From Candidatus Gottesmanbacteria bacterium (GTDB taxonomy: Bacteria; Patescibacteriota; Microgenomatia; UBA10105): a stretch of 33,055 bases of DNA. Of the stretch, positions 32,290 to 33,055 are shown piece after piece; position 1 is the stretch's first letter, and the number at the start of each line of letters is the position of its first letter. The notes beneath the pieces are model-generated. The model searched no databases, had not been told where the DNA came from, and saw only the letters and a program-made list of their open reading frames with translations. Position numbers and translations under genes: made by a program. The stretch spans positions 96,902 to 129,956 of the forward strand of contig JAHFKJ010000001.1 in the NCBI GenBank assembly GCA_023245415.1, in the 5' to 3' direction.

Positions 32290-33013
32290 GACGATTTCTT
32301 TTTCGCTATTTGCACAGTTTCCCAAACTGATCTGTTTCATGACGACGCGCCTCAGTGGCAATTTTAATCTTCATGAGCCTTCGATTTTACAGAAATCACT
32401 GCCGGAACTAATTGCACATTATTCAATTAACAAAGATAAGTTTGCAAGTATAGAGCAAGTACACGGAAATCACATTGATGAAGTGAATGTAGACAATTTC
32501 GAACCACGTTTTTCGCAGTCAGATGGATTAGTATGTTCAACCAAGGGTATATTCTTAGGAGTAAATATAGCTGATTGTATACCGGTTTTCTTTTATGAAC
32601 CTCAGGCTTACATTTGGGCAATCGCCCACGCCGGATGGCGGGGAACTCAGTCACAAATTGTCAGTAGAGTGGTTACAAAAATATCTCAAATGGGAGGCAG
32701 TTCCAGGAATCTTCATGTAGTCTTGGGACCTCATATAGGAGCCTGTTGTTATGTTGTTAGTGACGCACGTGCGCAAACATTTTTACGTACTTTTGATAAC
32801 AACAAGTTGATCACGTATAAGATTCAGGATAAATGGCGGATCGATTTGGCTTATGCAACTGCGTATGAATTGAGGAAGCTCGGCGTTCCCAAAAATCAAA
32901 CTCAAATATTTAAAGGCTGCACTTCTTGTCAAGATAATGATTTTTTTTCGTTTCGGCGCGAACAAAAAAATCTGGCAGGTGAAATGTTGGGGGTCATTGG
33001 AACTAAGTTATAA
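32270..33013 (+). CDS. pgeF: Laccase-domain (PgeF/YfiH, LACC1-like) protein
   Basis: A protein of 247 aa. SIEQVHGNHIDEV holds the first metal-binding histidine, NIADCIPVFFY the cysteine and AIAHAGWRGT the second histidine, the triad of the YfiH/PgeF family. HVVLGPHIGACCYVV is also conserved. YfiH-type enzymes have been described as purine nucleoside phosphorylases or as peptidoglycan editing factors that remove mis-incorporated amino-sugar substrates of MurC. The 20-nt overlap with murE supports the peptidoglycan role here. Start ATG 32270 is chosen; the ATG at 32339 (MTTRLSGNF) is a shorter alternative. Confidence 0.88.
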   Translation: MKKNTDKTISFSLFAQFPKLICFMTTRLSGNFNLHEPSILQKSLPELIAHYSINKDKFASIEQVHGNHIDEVNVDNFEPRFSQSDGLVCSTKGIFLGVNIADCIPVFFYEPQAYIWAIAHAGWRGTQSQIVSRVVTKISQMGGSSRNLHVVLGPHIGACCYVVSDARAQTFLRTFDNNKLITYKIQDKWRIDLAYATAYELRKLGVPKNQTQIFKGCTSCQDNDFFSFRREQKNLAGEMLGVIGTKL

Positions 33014-33019
33014 AAGAAT

Positions 33020-33055
33020 ATGGATAAAATAAATCTAAACAGGATAGCATCTATC
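33020..33055 (+). CDS. Possible start of a further gene (runs off window)
   Basis: ATG at 33020, 6 nt after the pgeF stop, opens MDKINLNRIASI and continues to the window end. Twelve codons are too few to name a family. Spacing fits the coupled style of the cluster. Confidence 0.4.
   Translation, partial: MDKINLNRIASI

Overview
The window reads as the chromosome of a bacterium of the Candidate Phyla Radiation (Patescibacteria), most likely the Microgenomates side. This is an inference from several traits: AT-rich, densely packed genes with many ATGA/GTGA overlaps; compact versions of RecO (188 aa) and MurE (418 aa, without the usual N-terminal domain); a DUF4012 protein; a multispanning Wzy-GT39 fusion; and a short mraZ-rsmH-ftsL-ftsI-murE cluster. 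TAA, TAG and TGA all serve as stops, so the standard bacterial code applies. No rRNA, tRNA, CRISPR array or recognisable transposase was found.

Positions 1-16701 hold a surface-polysaccharide cluster, all on the + strand and mostly translationally coupled. It contains the tail of a membrane protein, a GT39-type membrane glycosyltransferase, a methyltransferase, a Wzx-type flippase, five GT4 and two GT2 glycosyltransferases, a left-handed beta-helix acyltransferase, a Wzy/ligase-GT39 fusion of 1037 aa, a mannose-1-phosphate guanylyltransferase, and, last, the small initiating phosphoglycosyltransferase. Together these can make GDP-mannose, prime the lipid carrier, extend the repeat, flip it and polymerise or transfer it. 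A DUF4012 membrane-anchored protein (16713-18761) follows directly.

Positions 18758-21260 carry recO, then a consensus sigma70-type promoter inside the recO 3' end, a very compact glycine T-box leader, glyS and a small anchored protein. The T-box is one of the best-supported non-coding elements here: it has the 7-nt TGGAACC bulge, mutually exclusive antiterminator and terminator, and an unusually small specifier hairpin.

Positions 21352-27332 are an accessory region, all genes on the - strand: an SRPBCC protein, a GNAT acetyltransferase with its own promoter, and an operon-like trio of MazG-like pyrophosphohydrolase, DUF2075 nuclease-helicase and RadC. The DUF2075 gene is cut by one in-frame TAA between nuclease and helicase domains. 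Next comes a DUF3800 gene without a canonical start, lying on an islet of about 1 kb bounded by a 62-bp direct repeat. One copy of the repeat is the 3' end of an Rpf/lysozyme-like gene, which looks like an integration scar. A strong promoter and a 68-nt inverted-repeat structure also lie on this islet.

Positions 27425-33013 are the division and cell wall (dcw) cluster: mraZ with three TGGTG boxes at exact 10-bp spacing over its own start, a 47-codon small ORF overlapping rsmH, rsmH, an FtsL-like protein, ftsI, murE and pgeF. Several genes (6692, 27332-, 31033) have TATAAT boxes placed so that the transcripts would be short-leadered or almost leaderless.
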